Shown here: in pieces, positions 16,907-26,330 of the stretch
How positions within the stretch are numbered: the first letter of the stretch is position 1
How the letters are laid out: every line of letters begins with the position of its first letter
NCBI RefSeq assembly: GCF_000421265.1
Contig: NZ_ATWN01000002.1
Coordinates: forward strand, 186,001 to 250,000
From: Thalassospira lucentensis MCCC 1A00383 = DSM 14000
GTDB lineage: Bacteria > Pseudomonadota > Alphaproteobacteria > Rhodospirillales > Thalassospiraceae
Reading direction: 5' to 3'
Length of the DNA stretch: 64,000 nucleotides
Program-made: the position numbers and the translations under genes
The notes under the pieces: model-generated
Told to the model about the DNA's origin: nothing
The model's database searches: none
The model's input: only the letters and a program-made list of their open reading frames with translations

Positions 16907-18763
16907 TTGATCGAAGCAATAAGAACGAACCTGCTTGGTGCGCAACGTGCACTGGGACGGGGTCTTATCATCGCTGTTTTCGGTGCCGTGTCATTTGCCA
17001 TGGTTGCACCGTCACCTGCTGTCGCCGAGACGCAGGAACAGGCAGCCTTGGGCAATCCCGATCTTGGTGATGCGCTTTCGGTTTCGCTTCCAGAACCACT
17101 TTCCGAGCGTGACGCAGAACTTTATGAACAGATTTTTGCCGTGCAAGAGCAGGGCCGCTGGAAAGATGCGGACCGCCTGATTTCGCGCCTGAATGATGAT
17201 GTCCTGATGGGGCATGTGATGGCGCAGCGATATCTGCATCCGACGGCCTACCGTTCGCGTTACAAGGAACTTAAGGACTGGCTGGCGAAATATGCCGATC
17301 TTCCGCAGGCACCACGCATTTATAAGCTGGCCCTGACCCGCCGTGGTTCGGCAACCTATCCGAAAAAGCCGGTTGGCGGCTATGTTTCGGGAGCCGGATA
17401 CGATTACGAAGACATCCGCCCGTATTATCACAAGTCCACCAAAAGCCTGTCGTCCAAACAGCGTTCGCGTCTTTCGACGCTAAAGCGTCGTATCCGTCAT
17501 CGCATCGGCAGTGGCTGGCCGACCGGGGCGTTGCAGGTTCTTGAAAGCCAGGAAGCAAAGCGCCTGTTTGATGCCTATGAACAGGATCAGGCACGGACGT
17601 CAATTGCGTCGGGATACTATTATTTTGGCAAGCCCGACCTTGCATTGAAATTTGCCGGTGAAGCCGCAAAGCGGTCTGGAAAATACCTGCCGCAGGCGCA
17701 TTGGACTGCGGGCCTGACTGCATGGCGTCTGGGCAAGATGGATACATCCCATCAGCACTTTGTGGCTTTGAGCACCAATGAATACGCATCAAGCTGGACC
17801 CGTACCGCTGGTGCATTCTGGGCCGCACGTATTGATTTGGCCGCCGGGCGCTTTGAAGAAGCTGACACGATGCTAAACCGGGCGGCGGAATATCCGCGCT
17901 CGTTCTATGGCTTGCTTGCGATGCGTGCCCTTGGACGCGACGATGTGTTTGACTGGGATAGCCTTGAGCTTGATGAAAATCGTGCGAACAAGCTGAAGCT
18001 TGATCCGCACGGGCGTCGTGCACTTGCGTTGTTGCAGATTGACCAGCGTGATGAAGCCGAACGTGAATTGCGTAAAGCCGCGGCCTCGGATGATGATGCG
18101 CTGCGTCGTGCGGTTTTGTCATTGACCGATACGGCGAATTTCGCATCCCTGACCATGCGGTTGGGCAGCTATATCGCCCAGAAAACTGGCGAAGTGATCG
18201 TAAACGCGCTGTATCCGGTTCCACCATGGGTACCGGAAGGCGGCTATGAAGTTGACCGGGCGCTGATTTATGCGTTCATGCGTCAGGAATCGGGTTTCAA
18301 TACCGATGCGCGCAGTCATGCCGGTGCACGCGGATTGATGCAGTTGATGCCCGCTACGGCAAGCTATATCGGCAACACCCGTTATCGTGGTGCCAAACGT
18401 GCGGAGCTGTATCAGCCGGAAATCAACCTGTCGCTTGGGCAGAAATATGTTGACCATCTGCTTGAACAGAACGGCGTTGATAATGGCGTTTTGCAGTTGA
18501 TGGCGGCGTATAACGGTGGCATCGGCAATCTTGGTCGCTGGCAGAAGGCGCTTAAGGATAACGTCGATCCGCTTTACTTCATCGAAAGCATCCCGTCGCG
18601 TGAAACCCGTCTGTTTGTTGAGCGGGTTATGGCCAATTTCTGGATGTATCGTTCGCGATTCGGTCAGGAAGCACCGTCACTTGATCTGTTGGCGGCAGGA
18701 AGCTGGCCAACCTATCAGCCCCAGGACAATGCACCTGATAGCGGCCTCACCGCAGAGCGTTAA
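16907..18763 (+). CDS. Soluble lytic murein transglycosylase (Slt family)
   Basis: The protein has about 618 residues. A signal peptide (LGRGLIIAVFGAVSFAMVAPSPAVAE) leads into a long alpha-helical superhelical region, then a C-terminal SLT domain: ALIYAFMRQESGFNTDA with the catalytic Glu, GARGLMQLMPATASYIG, and LMAAYNGGIGNLGRW. It cleaves the MurNAc-GlcNAc bond of peptidoglycan in the periplasm with 1,6-anhydro formation. Length and order match E. coli Slt70. No ATG gives a sensible N-terminus. I prefer TTG 16907, which follows GGGGAAG at 16891-16897; the frame extends to a TTG at 16778 without a ribosome site. The start is the only doubtful point. Confidence 0.9.
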   Translation: MIEAIRTNLLGAQRALGRGLIIAVFGAVSFAMVAPSPAVAETQEQAALGNPDLGDALSVSLPEPLSERDAELYEQIFAVQEQGRWKDADRLISRLNDDVLMGHVMAQRYLHPTAYRSRYKELKDWLAKYADLPQAPRIYKLALTRRGSATYPKKPVGGYVSGAGYDYEDIRPYYHKSTKSLSSKQRSRLSTLKRRIRHRIGSGWPTGALQVLESQEAKRLFDAYEQDQARTSIASGYYYFGKPDLALKFAGEAAKRSGKYLPQAHWTAGLTAWRLGKMDTSHQHFVALSTNEYASSWTRTAGAFWAARIDLAAGRFEEADTMLNRAAEYPRSFYGLLAMRALGRDDVFDWDSLELDENRANKLKLDPHGRRALALLQIDQRDEAERELRKAAASDDDALRRAVLSLTDTANFASLTMRLGSYIAQKTGEVIVNALYPVPPWVPEGGYEVDRALIYAFMRQESGFNTDARSHAGARGLMQLMPATASYIGNTRYRGAKRAELYQPEINLSLGQKYVDHLLEQNGVDNGVLQLMAAYNGGIGNLGRWQKALKDNVDPLYFIESIPSRETRLFVERVMANFWMYRSRFGQEAPSLDLLAAGSWPTYQPQDNAPDSGLTAER

Positions 18764-18781
18764 CCGGCATCAATTTAAATC

Positions 18782-19057
18782 ATGCCTGAAAACACCAACA
18801 AGCCTGGTTCGGATGGTTCGCATAGAACGGATCGGGGAACCGTGCTTGACCGGATTCCCATGCCGCCGATGAGCGGTGAAGAAGCCCTTCGCCGGTTTGA
18901 TGAGCAACGGTCTTCTGATCAGGAATATGGCACGCGCGTGACACCTCAAAGTGAGCTGTCGCAACTTCATCCCGTCATGCGTCTGTTGGCGCTTATTGGC
19001 ACATTGGGATTGATAGTCGGCGTGTTGATCGGTGTTTTGTATCTGATTGGGCGTTGA
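18782..19057 (+). CDS. Small single-pass membrane protein of unknown function
   Basis: The 91-residue protein begins 18 bases after the lytic transglycosylase stop and could be cotranscribed. The first 60 residues are polar and charged (PMSGEEALRRFDEQRSS). The last 25 form one hydrophobic helix (MRLLALIGTLGLIVGVLIGVLYLIG) that ends in Arg, as expected for a tail-anchored or single-pass inner-membrane protein with the N-terminus in the cytoplasm. There is no recognisable domain. The clear helix, the clean frame and the spacing support it as a real gene. The ribosome site is weak. Confidence 0.6.
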   Translation: MPENTNKPGSDGSHRTDRGTVLDRIPMPPMSGEEALRRFDEQRSSDQEYGTRVTPQSELSQLHPVMRLLALIGTLGLIVGVLIGVLYLIGR

Positions 19058-19118
19058 GAAGCGCTTGATCTAAAGCGGTTGGGGCGTACGGGCTGCATCA
19101 ACACCCTGCCGAATGAAG

Positions 19119-19838
19119 CTATTCAGCCTCAACCTTTTGATCGACTTTTTTCTGAAGCGCTTTGATCTCGCTCTCTGTGGCATTGCCCAGCGGATCATCC
19201 TTGGGGATGTCACGATGAAGATCGCTTAGGACGCGTAGCGCCTGTTCGGATTTGTCATCCTGTTTAAGCATCATGCCATAGTAGTAGCGCGCCAGAAGAT
19301 GGTTAGGCATCTGCCCAAGGGCATGCAGTACCAGATCGCGTGATGTGCTATCGATCTCGCCGTTTTGCGCGGTAATGCGGGTGTCGGCATATTCAATCGC
19401 CAGAAGTGGATTATGCCCCGAAAGGGCATATGCCCGGGCAAAGGCTGCAACTGCGCGTTCGACATTCCCCAGACGCAGCGATCCACGTGCCAGAACGATC
19501 CAGCCTTGCAAGTTACGTGGATTAACTTCTAACGAGAGGACGATCTGGTTGAGCAGTTTTCGAATTTGCTGATCGGTTTTGTAGTTCGGATCGGTTACAT
19601 TACCTGCCGCGGCCGCAGCAGCAGCCAAATTGCGTTCGCCGTCGCGATCAGCATATGGTTGTGCGGGGAGGGTCGGGTTGCCCAAAAATATGTATAGGCC
19701 CATGGCACCAATCACCGGCACAACCGCGACGCCCACGCGTCCAAGCGACCGTTTGGGTTGGTCATCTGTTTTGGGCACGCTGACATAGATCACAAAGCTG
19801 ACCATACATGCCAGAACAAGTAAGCCAAGCCAGATCAC
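19119..19838 (-). CDS. ccmI: Cytochrome c biogenesis protein CcmI
   Basis: The protein has 239 residues. It begins with a membrane helix (MIWLGLLVLACMVSFVIYV), a short cytoplasmic loop and a second helix (VGVAVVPVIGAMGLYIFLG). The C-terminal periplasmic part has tetratricopeptide repeats (LQGWIVLARGSLRLGNVERAVAAF). CcmI binds the C-terminus of apocytochrome c and delivers it to the CcmF-CcmH heme ligation complex. It is the last gene of the ccm operon, 49 bases after ccmH. It is shorter than the Rhodobacter protein, mostly in the C-terminal TPR part. Confidence 0.9.
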   Translation of the reverse strand: MIWLGLLVLACMVSFVIYVSVPKTDDQPKRSLGRVGVAVVPVIGAMGLYIFLGNPTLPAQPYADRDGERNLAAAAAAAGNVTDPNYKTDQQIRKLLNQIVLSLEVNPRNLQGWIVLARGSLRLGNVERAVAAFARAYALSGHNPLLAIEYADTRITAQNGEIDSTSRDLVLHALGQMPNHLLARYYYGMMLKQDDKSEQALRVLSDLHRDIPKDDPLGNATESEIKALQKKVDQKVEAE

Positions 19839-19887
19839 AGACGACCTCCGATGGACATTTTAGGATGTACCAGACAGAAAGGTCGCA

Positions 19888-20388
19888 TCATTTCGAGCCG
19901 TCTTTTTGTGCTGTTTCGAGGATTTCATTCAGGCGCGTTTGTTCGTCCTTGGACAGTTTATCTGGTTTGGCACCGGCTTCGCGCTGTTTACGGCGATAGA
20001 AGGCGGCAACCGCAATCAATGCAAGGATTGCCAGCACAACCGGACTTGCCCACAAAACATATGTTTCGGGTTTAAGCGGCGGGTTCAGCAAGACATAGTC
20101 GCCGTACCTTGCAACGATGTAATCGATGACTTGCTGATCTGTATCACCGGCAACCAATCGTTCGCGGACAAGAACACGTAGATCGCGCGCCAGTTCGGCG
20201 TCGGAATCGTCAATTGACTGGTTCTGACAGACAAGGCACCGCAGTTCCTGACTGATGTCGCGCGCCCGTTCTTCGAGAACAGTGTTAGACAACATCTCAT
20301 CGGGATTGACGGCATGAGCCGGGCTGCTGAGCAGCAAGGGAACGACAAGCCCGATGACGCCGAGTAATATCAGGAAAGGTCTGTTCAT
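19888..20388 (-). CDS. ccmH: Cytochrome c maturation protein CcmH
   Basis: The protein has 166 residues with an N-terminal signal/anchor (FLILLGVIGLVVPLLLSSPAHA) and the thiol motif RCLVCQNQS (Cys51, Cys54). The conserved DSDAELARDLRVLVRERL follows, then a membrane helix (VLWASPVVLAILALIAVAAF). CcmH reduces the CxxCH thiols of apocytochrome c and works with CcmF in heme attachment. Its start overlaps the ccmG stop by four bases. It is the short single-domain form, with CcmI encoded separately downstream. Confidence 0.95.
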   Translation of the reverse strand: MNRPFLILLGVIGLVVPLLLSSPAHAVNPDEMLSNTVLEERARDISQELRCLVCQNQSIDDSDAELARDLRVLVRERLVAGDTDQQVIDYIVARYGDYVLLNPPLKPETYVLWASPVVLAILALIAVAAFYRRKQREAGAKPDKLSKDEQTRLNEILETAQKDGSK

Positions 20389-20921
20389 CCTTTTAACTCC
20401 GCGATTTTCGGCAGCAGAACTTTTTCAAGAACTTCTGAGGTGACCGGGCCAATGTGCTTGTATTTGATTTGTCCCTGCCCATCGATAATGAAGGTCTCAG
20501 GAACTCCGTAAACCCCAAAATCAATGCCGGTGCGACCCGATAAGTCCATGCCGACAGCCTGATAGGGATTGCCAAGTTCTTCAAGCCACTTAACCCCGTC
20601 CTGCGGGTCTTTTTCCTTATAGTTCAGTCCAAAGACCGGAACGTCTGCTTCGCTTGATAGTCGTTGGATCATTGGATGTTCCGCCCGACACGGGATGCAC
20701 CAGCTGGCAAAGACGTTCAGCACGGAAACTTTGCCTTTGGTAAGATCGGCGCGTGACAGGCCCTTATCGGCACCCGGTAACGGCGGCAGCGAGAAATCAG
20801 GGGCTGGTTTGTCAATCAGGACAGACGGAACAACCGAAGAATCCTTGTCGATATTGATCAGGAATATTCCGGCCAATGCCGCAAACAAAACCAGCGGGAT
20901 CACAGCAAGCGAGAATCTCAT
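20385..20921 (-). CDS. ccmG: Thiol:disulfide interchange protein CcmG/DsbE
   Basis: The protein has about 178 residues: an N-terminal membrane anchor (MRFSLAVIPLVLFAALAGIFLI) and a periplasmic thioredoxin fold with FASWCIPCRAEHP (Cys75, Cys78), then VFGLNYKEK and GVYGVPETFIIDGQG with the cis-Pro. It keeps apocytochrome c cysteines reduced. The start at 20921 overlaps the ccmF stop as ATGA; a longer frame to 21020 would put unrelated sequence inside ccmF, so it is rejected. Confidence 0.95.
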   Translation of the reverse strand: MRFSLAVIPLVLFAALAGIFLINIDKDSSVVPSVLIDKPAPDFSLPPLPGADKGLSRADLTKGKVSVLNVFASWCIPCRAEHPMIQRLSSEADVPVFGLNYKEKDPQDGVKWLEELGNPYQAVGMDLSGRTGIDFGVYGVPETFIIDGQGQIKYKHIGPVTSEVLEKVLLPKIAELKG

Positions 20922-23032
20922 GAAGCGGGAACTCCGTTCTTCCGAATGCGCAGGAACATGCGCGTCAGGATGCTGATACTGCCACCAATCAACATCAAAA
21001 TCATGCCAGTCCAAACCCACGGCATCATGGGCAAAAAGCGTACCGTTACAATGCGCCCGCCGTCTTCGGAACGGTCGCCAACCGAGACATGGACGTCGCC
21101 GTCACGTCCATGAAAAATGTCGGCTTCGCGGGTTTCCGTTCCCCGGATCGGGTAGTAGCGGATTTCAGGAAACAGTTCGGCCACCGGCAGGGAATGACGA
21201 TAGAGGATAAAGGTTGCCTGACGCGTGGCATAGTTTTCACCCGCAAGCAGGGCAACGCCTTCGTATTGCAGGTTATAGGGGCCAACCTCAATGCTTTGCC
21301 CCGCACGGGCTGACAACACAACCTGTTCTTCCCAGACGGCACTGGCCGACCCGCCGGCAATCAGAATGGCAAGGCCGATATGGGCCAGTGTCATGCTGAT
21401 ATAACGCGGACCAAGAAGCTGCAGATTGCGGTATTTGCTTTCGCCGTGATCGGGTTGATGCCACAGGCGTGCCCAAAGGTCACTTAAGGCCGCAGCCAGT
21501 ATCCAGCCAGCAAGGCCGATGCCAATTAACGGCAAAGGTGAAAGATCGATAAAGCGGATCGACACAAACAGCACAATGATGAGCGAAAGCATGACGGCGA
21601 GCTTCATCCGTCGTCCGATCAACCACAATTCATCCTGCCGCCAGCGCAAAACGGGGGCAAACCCCATGATGAACATAAGCGGTAAGACAACCGGTAAAAG
21701 AGCTTCGACGTAGAAGGGCGCACCGACGGTAATGTTCTCACCGTCAACCCAGCGCAGGACGAGCGGATAGATCGTCCCAATCAGAATGACAGCAGCAATC
21801 AGCGACAGTGTGACGCTGTTCAGGAACATGCCACTTTCGCGCGATACAAAGCCAAAAGCCTTTTGCTCGGCCATGCGATCGGCTTGCCGCCAGAACAGAA
21901 AATAGGCTGCACTGAACAATAGACAGAAACCAACCAGCAAAGCGGTACTATCTGCTGACTGCGACAGTGTTTCGGTCAACGGACCCAAAAGGTCCGAGCG
22001 GCTCAGGTAAACCCCGAACCATCCAACAGCGAACGCAGACACGCCAAGGAAGGCTGTCCAGCTTTTTAAAGTGTCGGTCTTTTCAAGCACAGCCCGGCAA
22101 TGGACAAGTGCGGTGGTCAGAAGCCAGGGGATCAGAAGACTGTTTTCAGCTGTATCCCAATACCACCAATTCCCCCATGCCTGCTGGCTATAGGATCGGT
22201 AGGCGTTGATCGCGATTGCCAGGCCAAGAAACAACCATGTGCCAATCACCCACGGGCGCAGTGTTTCGGCAAAGCTGCGATCAATTTTATGGGTTAGAAG
22301 CCCGGCAATACTCACAGTGAAAATAACGGTTAATCCGGCCAGACCAAGATAAAGAACCGGTTCACGCAAGATGCGTAAAACATCCTGACTTTGCGGGCTC
22401 ATACCACGGCCATCCAACGGTGCGACAGCGACCCGCAAAAACGGATCAGCATCAATCAAGGTCACAAGGGCGAGGAGCGCTATGACAAGCCCAAGGATTG
22501 AAAGCGCGTTGGCGATAAAAAGAGTATCGCTGCTGGCAGTGGTCAGCGTGTGTGATGCCCGGCGAAAAACCTGCAGGGCAAAGACATTATTTGCCAGTGC
22601 GGTTGCCAGCACCCAAAGCAACATCGCCCCGCCATCGGGGGTGAAGGCAGCACCAACCCGAAACAGCAAGGGGGTGGAAGAATGGCTGACATCGGCAACA
22701 ATCGGCAGGCTGAAGTCACTGACAACAAACGCATGGATCAGTGCCGCCTGCGACAGGATACCCAAGGCCAGAATAATCAGCGGCAGGGCAATCAGATTGT
22801 TGGGAAACGGGGTTGGAAGTGCTGACGAATGAGGTGTGGTATCGGGTTCGTGGACGTCAGACAGTGCTTCGTTCCCAGAATTTCCTGAAACGGCTGTGAC
22901 GGTTTTGGTCCCGAATGACAAGGATGCAACAATTCTGCCTGCGTGCAGCCTAAGGGGGCTAAACAGCAGGGCCTGGCTGAAGCCGGCCACCAGAATCAGA
23001 AGCAGGGCAAAATGTCCGAACTCTGCAAGCAT
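20918..23032 (-). CDS. ccmF: Cytochrome c heme lyase subunit CcmF
   Basis: The protein has 704 residues and about 14-15 membrane helices. The WWD heme-handling motif is present (WGNWWYWDTAENSLLIPWL), with periplasmic His residues before and after it, and a C-terminal soluble-loop region near residue 600. CcmF attaches heme, delivered by holo-CcmE, to apocytochrome c in complex with CcmH and CcmI. It is somewhat longer than the commonest 640-660 residues because of a polar insert near residues 40-75. A 139-base gap separates it from ccmE. Confidence 0.96.
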   Translation of the reverse strand: MLAEFGHFALLLILVAGFSQALLFSPLRLHAGRIVASLSFGTKTVTAVSGNSGNEALSDVHEPDTTPHSSALPTPFPNNLIALPLIILALGILSQAALIHAFVVSDFSLPIVADVSHSSTPLLFRVGAAFTPDGGAMLLWVLATALANNVFALQVFRRASHTLTTASSDTLFIANALSILGLVIALLALVTLIDADPFLRVAVAPLDGRGMSPQSQDVLRILREPVLYLGLAGLTVIFTVSIAGLLTHKIDRSFAETLRPWVIGTWLFLGLAIAINAYRSYSQQAWGNWWYWDTAENSLLIPWLLTTALVHCRAVLEKTDTLKSWTAFLGVSAFAVGWFGVYLSRSDLLGPLTETLSQSADSTALLVGFCLLFSAAYFLFWRQADRMAEQKAFGFVSRESGMFLNSVTLSLIAAVILIGTIYPLVLRWVDGENITVGAPFYVEALLPVVLPLMFIMGFAPVLRWRQDELWLIGRRMKLAVMLSLIIVLFVSIRFIDLSPLPLIGIGLAGWILAAALSDLWARLWHQPDHGESKYRNLQLLGPRYISMTLAHIGLAILIAGGSASAVWEEQVVLSARAGQSIEVGPYNLQYEGVALLAGENYATRQATFILYRHSLPVAELFPEIRYYPIRGTETREADIFHGRDGDVHVSVGDRSEDGGRIVTVRFLPMMPWVWTGMILMLIGGSISILTRMFLRIRKNGVPAS

Positions 23033-23171
23033 CTGCGGTTAAGGCTTCCCCGAATTTGATTTGCAACCACCGTGGTTCTGCCCGCCCGCAATGAATTGAT
23101 TTGCGGGTGTGATGATGGGTGCAATGTTTTCCTTATGCACGAAGCAGGATTTTATGATGGCAGAATGTGGC

Positions 23172-23660
23172 TTAATTGCGCATTTTCTTTGCGTTCTTTG
23201 CTTCGATCTCTTCCCAGTATCCGCTTTTTTTAAGGGATTCTGCAACCTCTGGCGGCATATAGTTTTCATCATGCTTTGCAAGGACCTCTGACGCGACAAA
23301 CATTCCGTTGGCGTTCATGTGTCCTTCGGCAACAATGCCCTGACCTTCACGGAAAAGATCGGGCAGGATGCCGCTATAGGCAACGGTTACCGACTGCGCC
23401 ATATCGGTGACGACAAAGGCAATGGTTTTGCCATCCTGAAGTTTGGTGACAGTGCCTTCTTCGACCAATCCACCGATCCGTAAACGCTGATCCGGGTCAA
23501 TTGGTGATTTTTCGACAATTTCGGACGGGCTGAAGAAGAACACAACAGAATCTTCAAACGCCGTCAGCGCAAGGGCCGCTGCCCCGGCAACGGCAAGCAG
23601 CACGGCACCGATGATATACATCCGCTGGCGTTTGCGGGACTTAGCGCGGGAAAGGGACAC
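23172..23660 (-). CDS. ccmE: Periplasmic heme chaperone CcmE
   Basis: The protein has about 162 residues: one N-terminal membrane helix (MYIIGAVLLAVAGAAALAL) and a beta-barrel with LRIGGLVEEGTV and the heme-binding His130 in LAKHDENYMPPEV. CcmE carries heme covalently from CcmABCD to CcmF. I chose GTG 23660, which follows GGAG and lies 13 bases after the ccmD stop; the longer frame to 23795 would run inside ccmD. The C-terminal lysine-rich tail is short. Confidence 0.95.
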   Translation of the reverse strand: MSLSRAKSRKRQRMYIIGAVLLAVAGAAALALTAFEDSVVFFFSPSEIVEKSPIDPDQRLRIGGLVEEGTVTKLQDGKTIAFVVTDMAQSVTVAYSGILPDLFREGQGIVAEGHMNANGMFVASEVLAKHDENYMPPEVAESLKKSGYWEEIEAKNAKKMRN

Positions 23661-23673
23661 GTTTGATCTCCGA

Positions 23674-23871
23674 TCAGGTTGCCTTGCGGCTTTTTCTGTT
23701 ACGACGCTGGCGTTTCGTGTGCAGCACCGTTTCAAGTTGGTCAAGTTCACGGCGGCTATTGCGTAATCCACGCAAGGTGGCAAGCAGGAGCACAATCATC
23801 GCAATCGCAGTGACACCATAACTTGACCAGATATAGCTGCCATATCCCCCCATCGAGAAGAACTCACTCAT
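23674..23871 (-). CDS. ccmD: Heme exporter protein CcmD
   Basis: The protein has 65 residues with one membrane helix (YIWSSYGVTAIAMIVLLLATL) and a basic C-terminal tail rich in Arg and Lys. The aromatic GGYGSYIWSSYG at the N-terminal side of the helix is typical of CcmD. It helps release holo-CcmE from the CcmABC complex. The start overlaps the ccmC stop by four bases. Confidence 0.92.
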   Translation of the reverse strand: MSEFFSMGGYGSYIWSSYGVTAIAMIVLLLATLRGLRNSRRELDQLETVLHTKRQRRNRKSRKAT

Positions 23872-24644
23872 TGGCTTGTCTCCGCGTTGTGACCCGGATC
23901 ATAGGGTTCTGCGTCTTGGGCATTGTCATCAAACATGCCGCTTAGATGCAGGGCGCGAATGCGCCGCTCGTTAAGCTCCAGCCGGACACGTAAAATGAGA
24001 ACCACGAAATAATATCCGGTAAACCCAAGGATCATCAAAGCCAGTGGCAATTGCATGCTTGGATCAACGGCCGGTCCATCCATACGCACAATCGATGCTG
24101 GTTGATGCAAGGTGTTCCACCAATCGACCGAAAATTTGACAATTGGCACATTGACCGCCCCAACCAATGCCAGTGCCGATCCGGCCTTTGAGCCACGATC
24201 AGGATCATCAAAGGCATTCACAAGGGCGATATAGCCAAGATACAGGAACAACAAGATCAGCATGGATGTCAGACGCGCATCCCAAACCCACCATGTGCCC
24301 CACATCGGTTCCCCCCATAACGACCCGGTGATCAGGCACAAGGCGGTAAAGGTGGCGCCAATTGGTGCGGTGGCACGCGCGCAAATATCGGCAAGCGGAT
24401 GTTTCCAGATCAGGCTCATCGCGCCACAAATGGCCATCCCGACATAGCAAAAAAGCCCCATCCATGCCGACGGCACATGCAGATACATGATCCGGACGGT
24501 ATCGCCCTGCTGATAATCAATGGGTGATGCAAACAGGGCAAAATAAAGCCCCGCAGCAATCAAAATTGCCGTCGCACCCGCCAACCACGGCAGGATTGGC
24601 GCTGTTAGTTTTAAGAACACACTTGGTTTGGCGAAGCGATGCAT
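23868..24644 (-). CDS. ccmC: Heme exporter/CcmE-loading protein CcmC
   Basis: The protein has 258 residues, six membrane helices and the tryptophan-rich motif GTWWVWDARLTSMLILLFLY flanked by His residues in periplasmic loops (YLHVPSAWMG). CcmC presents heme to CcmE. It is encoded 56 bases after ccmB and overlaps ccmD. Length and motifs match the family closely. Confidence 0.97.
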   Translation of the reverse strand: MHRFAKPSVFLKLTAPILPWLAGATAILIAAGLYFALFASPIDYQQGDTVRIMYLHVPSAWMGLFCYVGMAICGAMSLIWKHPLADICARATAPIGATFTALCLITGSLWGEPMWGTWWVWDARLTSMLILLFLYLGYIALVNAFDDPDRGSKAGSALALVGAVNVPIVKFSVDWWNTLHQPASIVRMDGPAVDPSMQLPLALMILGFTGYYFVVLILRVRLELNERRIRALHLSGMFDDNAQDAEPYDPGHNAETSQ

Positions 24645-24700
24645 TTTCTCTTGTCCGATGTGCGGGGTGTACCGCAGAAGTCGTTTTTTTGGTTTTGCGG

Positions 24701-25366
24701 TTATTCCATAGCCTGACGCAGGGCATGTGCGGTGGCAAATGGTGTTGCTGCAAGTGCAAGCAATAATATTGCGCCCATTATTTGTAACTGTGCCGTTGCC
24801 GACATTCCAAGCAAAGCAGCCTCAACCGCACCGGCCCCAAAAATCAGGATGGGAATATAAAGCGGTAAAACCAGCAAGGATACCAAGACCCCGCCGCGTC
24901 GTGCGCCCAATATCAGGGCTGCGCCAATCGCGCCGATTAAACTAAGGGCCGGTGTGCCCAGCAACATTGCGATCATCAGGACGACAAAGCCGTCTGTGTC
25001 CATGTTCAACATCACTGCCATCAAGGGGGCTGCGACAATCAAAGGCAGTCCGGTGGTCAGCCAATGGGCAACAACCTTGCCCAAGACAACAACCTCCAGC
25101 GAGACCGGCGACAATGTCAGCAGTTCTAATGTGCCATCCTCATAATCGGTTTGAAAAACCCGTTCGAGCGATAACATCGCAGCCAACAGGGCAGAAACCC
25201 AAATGACACCCGAAGCAATGCGCGCAAGAATGTTGGCTTCCGGGCCGACACCGAATGGAAACAACGTGGTGGTGACGATGAAAAACGCGACCACCATAAC
25301 GGAATCCGCCCCCTGACGCATGGCAAGCTGCAAATCACGCCGCAATATTGCTGTAAATCCGTTCAT
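24701..25366 (-). CDS. ccmB: Heme exporter permease CcmB
   Basis: The protein has 221 residues and six membrane helices. The stretch ALLAAMLSLERVFQTDYEDGTLELLTLSP is the typical CcmB cytoplasmic loop region. CcmB forms an ABC complex with CcmA that powers release of holo-CcmE from CcmC. The start overlaps the ccmA stop by four bases. Confidence 0.96.
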   Translation of the reverse strand: MNGFTAILRRDLQLAMRQGADSVMVVAFFIVTTTLFPFGVGPEANILARIASGVIWVSALLAAMLSLERVFQTDYEDGTLELLTLSPVSLEVVVLGKVVAHWLTTGLPLIVAAPLMAVMLNMDTDGFVVLMIAMLLGTPALSLIGAIGAALILGARRGGVLVSLLVLPLYIPILIFGAGAVEAALLGMSATAQLQIMGAILLLALAATPFATAHALRQAME

Positions 25367-26067
25367 TGCGCCGCCCTTTTGGGATCAGATCGCATACCAT
25401 CGTCAGCCGGGGCATCGTGATCTTTGAGCCACTCAATCATCGGGATGGCAAATTCATCAATATCAAGGAGGACCGGTTCTTTGACCGCCAGATCAATGTG
25501 GGTGGAATAAATCACAATGCCACCCTTGGCACGGAAGTCGGCAATCAGATGGGCAAGTTCATTGCTGCTTTCGCGGTCAAGGCCAACGGTTGGCTCATCA
25601 AGAAGCCATAAATCAGCGTGGCCGATCAGAATACGGGCAAGAGCTGTGCGGCGTTTCTGGCCACTTGAAAGATAGCGGCCTGCCGTACGTGAAAGATGAT
25701 GAATATCAAGGGCATGCAGGGCGGTGTCGATCTCGCGGTCAATATCATCCACACCGCGCAATTGCCCCCAAAGGTGCAAGTTGTCGCGCACGGACAATAC
25801 GGGCTTAATCGCGTCCTGATGGCCTAGATACTGCAAGCGGGCATGATGGGCGATACGGTCACTATGGATGGGTTCATTATTCCAGGTGATCTGGCCTGAA
25901 CGTGGTATAAGAAGCCCCGCCATCAGGCGCAACAGGCTTGATTTTCCAGCACCATTACGTCCGCGCAGCATGATCGCGTCACCGGGATTGGCGGCAAAGG
26001 AAAGCTTGCCAAAAACCAGTCGCTCACCACGAAGGCAGGTCAGATCAGAACCACTAAAAACTGCCAT
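25363..26067 (-). CDS. ccmA: Cytochrome c biogenesis ATP-binding protein CcmA
   Basis: The protein has 234 residues. Walker A is GRNGAGKSSLLRLMAG, the signature is YLSSGQKRRTALARI, and Walker B is LWLLDEPTVGLD, with the switch His in IYSTHID. It is the ATPase of the CcmAB complex and opens the nine-gene ccm operon, which runs from 26067 to 19119. The upstream 263 bases to the DUF1223 gene hold no other gene and must contain the promoter, which I could not place with confidence. Confidence 0.96.
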   Translation of the reverse strand: MAVFSGSDLTCLRGERLVFGKLSFAANPGDAIMLRGRNGAGKSSLLRLMAGLLIPRSGQITWNNEPIHSDRIAHHARLQYLGHQDAIKPVLSVRDNLHLWGQLRGVDDIDREIDTALHALDIHHLSRTAGRYLSSGQKRRTALARILIGHADLWLLDEPTVGLDRESSNELAHLIADFRAKGGIVIYSTHIDLAVKEPVLLDIDEFAIPMIEWLKDHDAPADDGMRSDPKRAAQ

Positions 26068-26330
26068 ATAACCCGTTCTATTGTCGGAAGTCGCATCGCA
26101 TCACGTCATTCTATAACGCGTTAGGGCGTAATGTTCATGCTTTAACCGACATTGACGGCAATGACATTGTTTCAAATCAATCGAAAAGACAGTTGTGTTT
26201 GAGGGGATTGAGACTCTTGAGCAGGACATCAAGCGGTGTACCACAGACGGGGAAGCACATTCCAATCGTGGGATTGGGTAATTTACCGGTGTTTAGGGTG
26301 CGTTGGGTGTGGTCGCCAAATTGCGCGATG

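Noticed and set aside
17271..18227. 318-codon minus-strand frame opposite the lytic transglycosylase
   Set aside because: It is antisense to a well supported gene, and its His/Pro/Gln-rich composition is typical of a shadow frame.
20922..21020. Upstream extension of ccmG
   Set aside because: It lies wholly within ccmF; ATGA coupling at 20918-20921 gives the normal membrane anchor.
23661..23795. Upstream extension of ccmE
   Set aside because: It would place unrelated Cys-rich sequence inside ccmD; GTG 23660 has a good ribosome site and gives the normal N-terminus.
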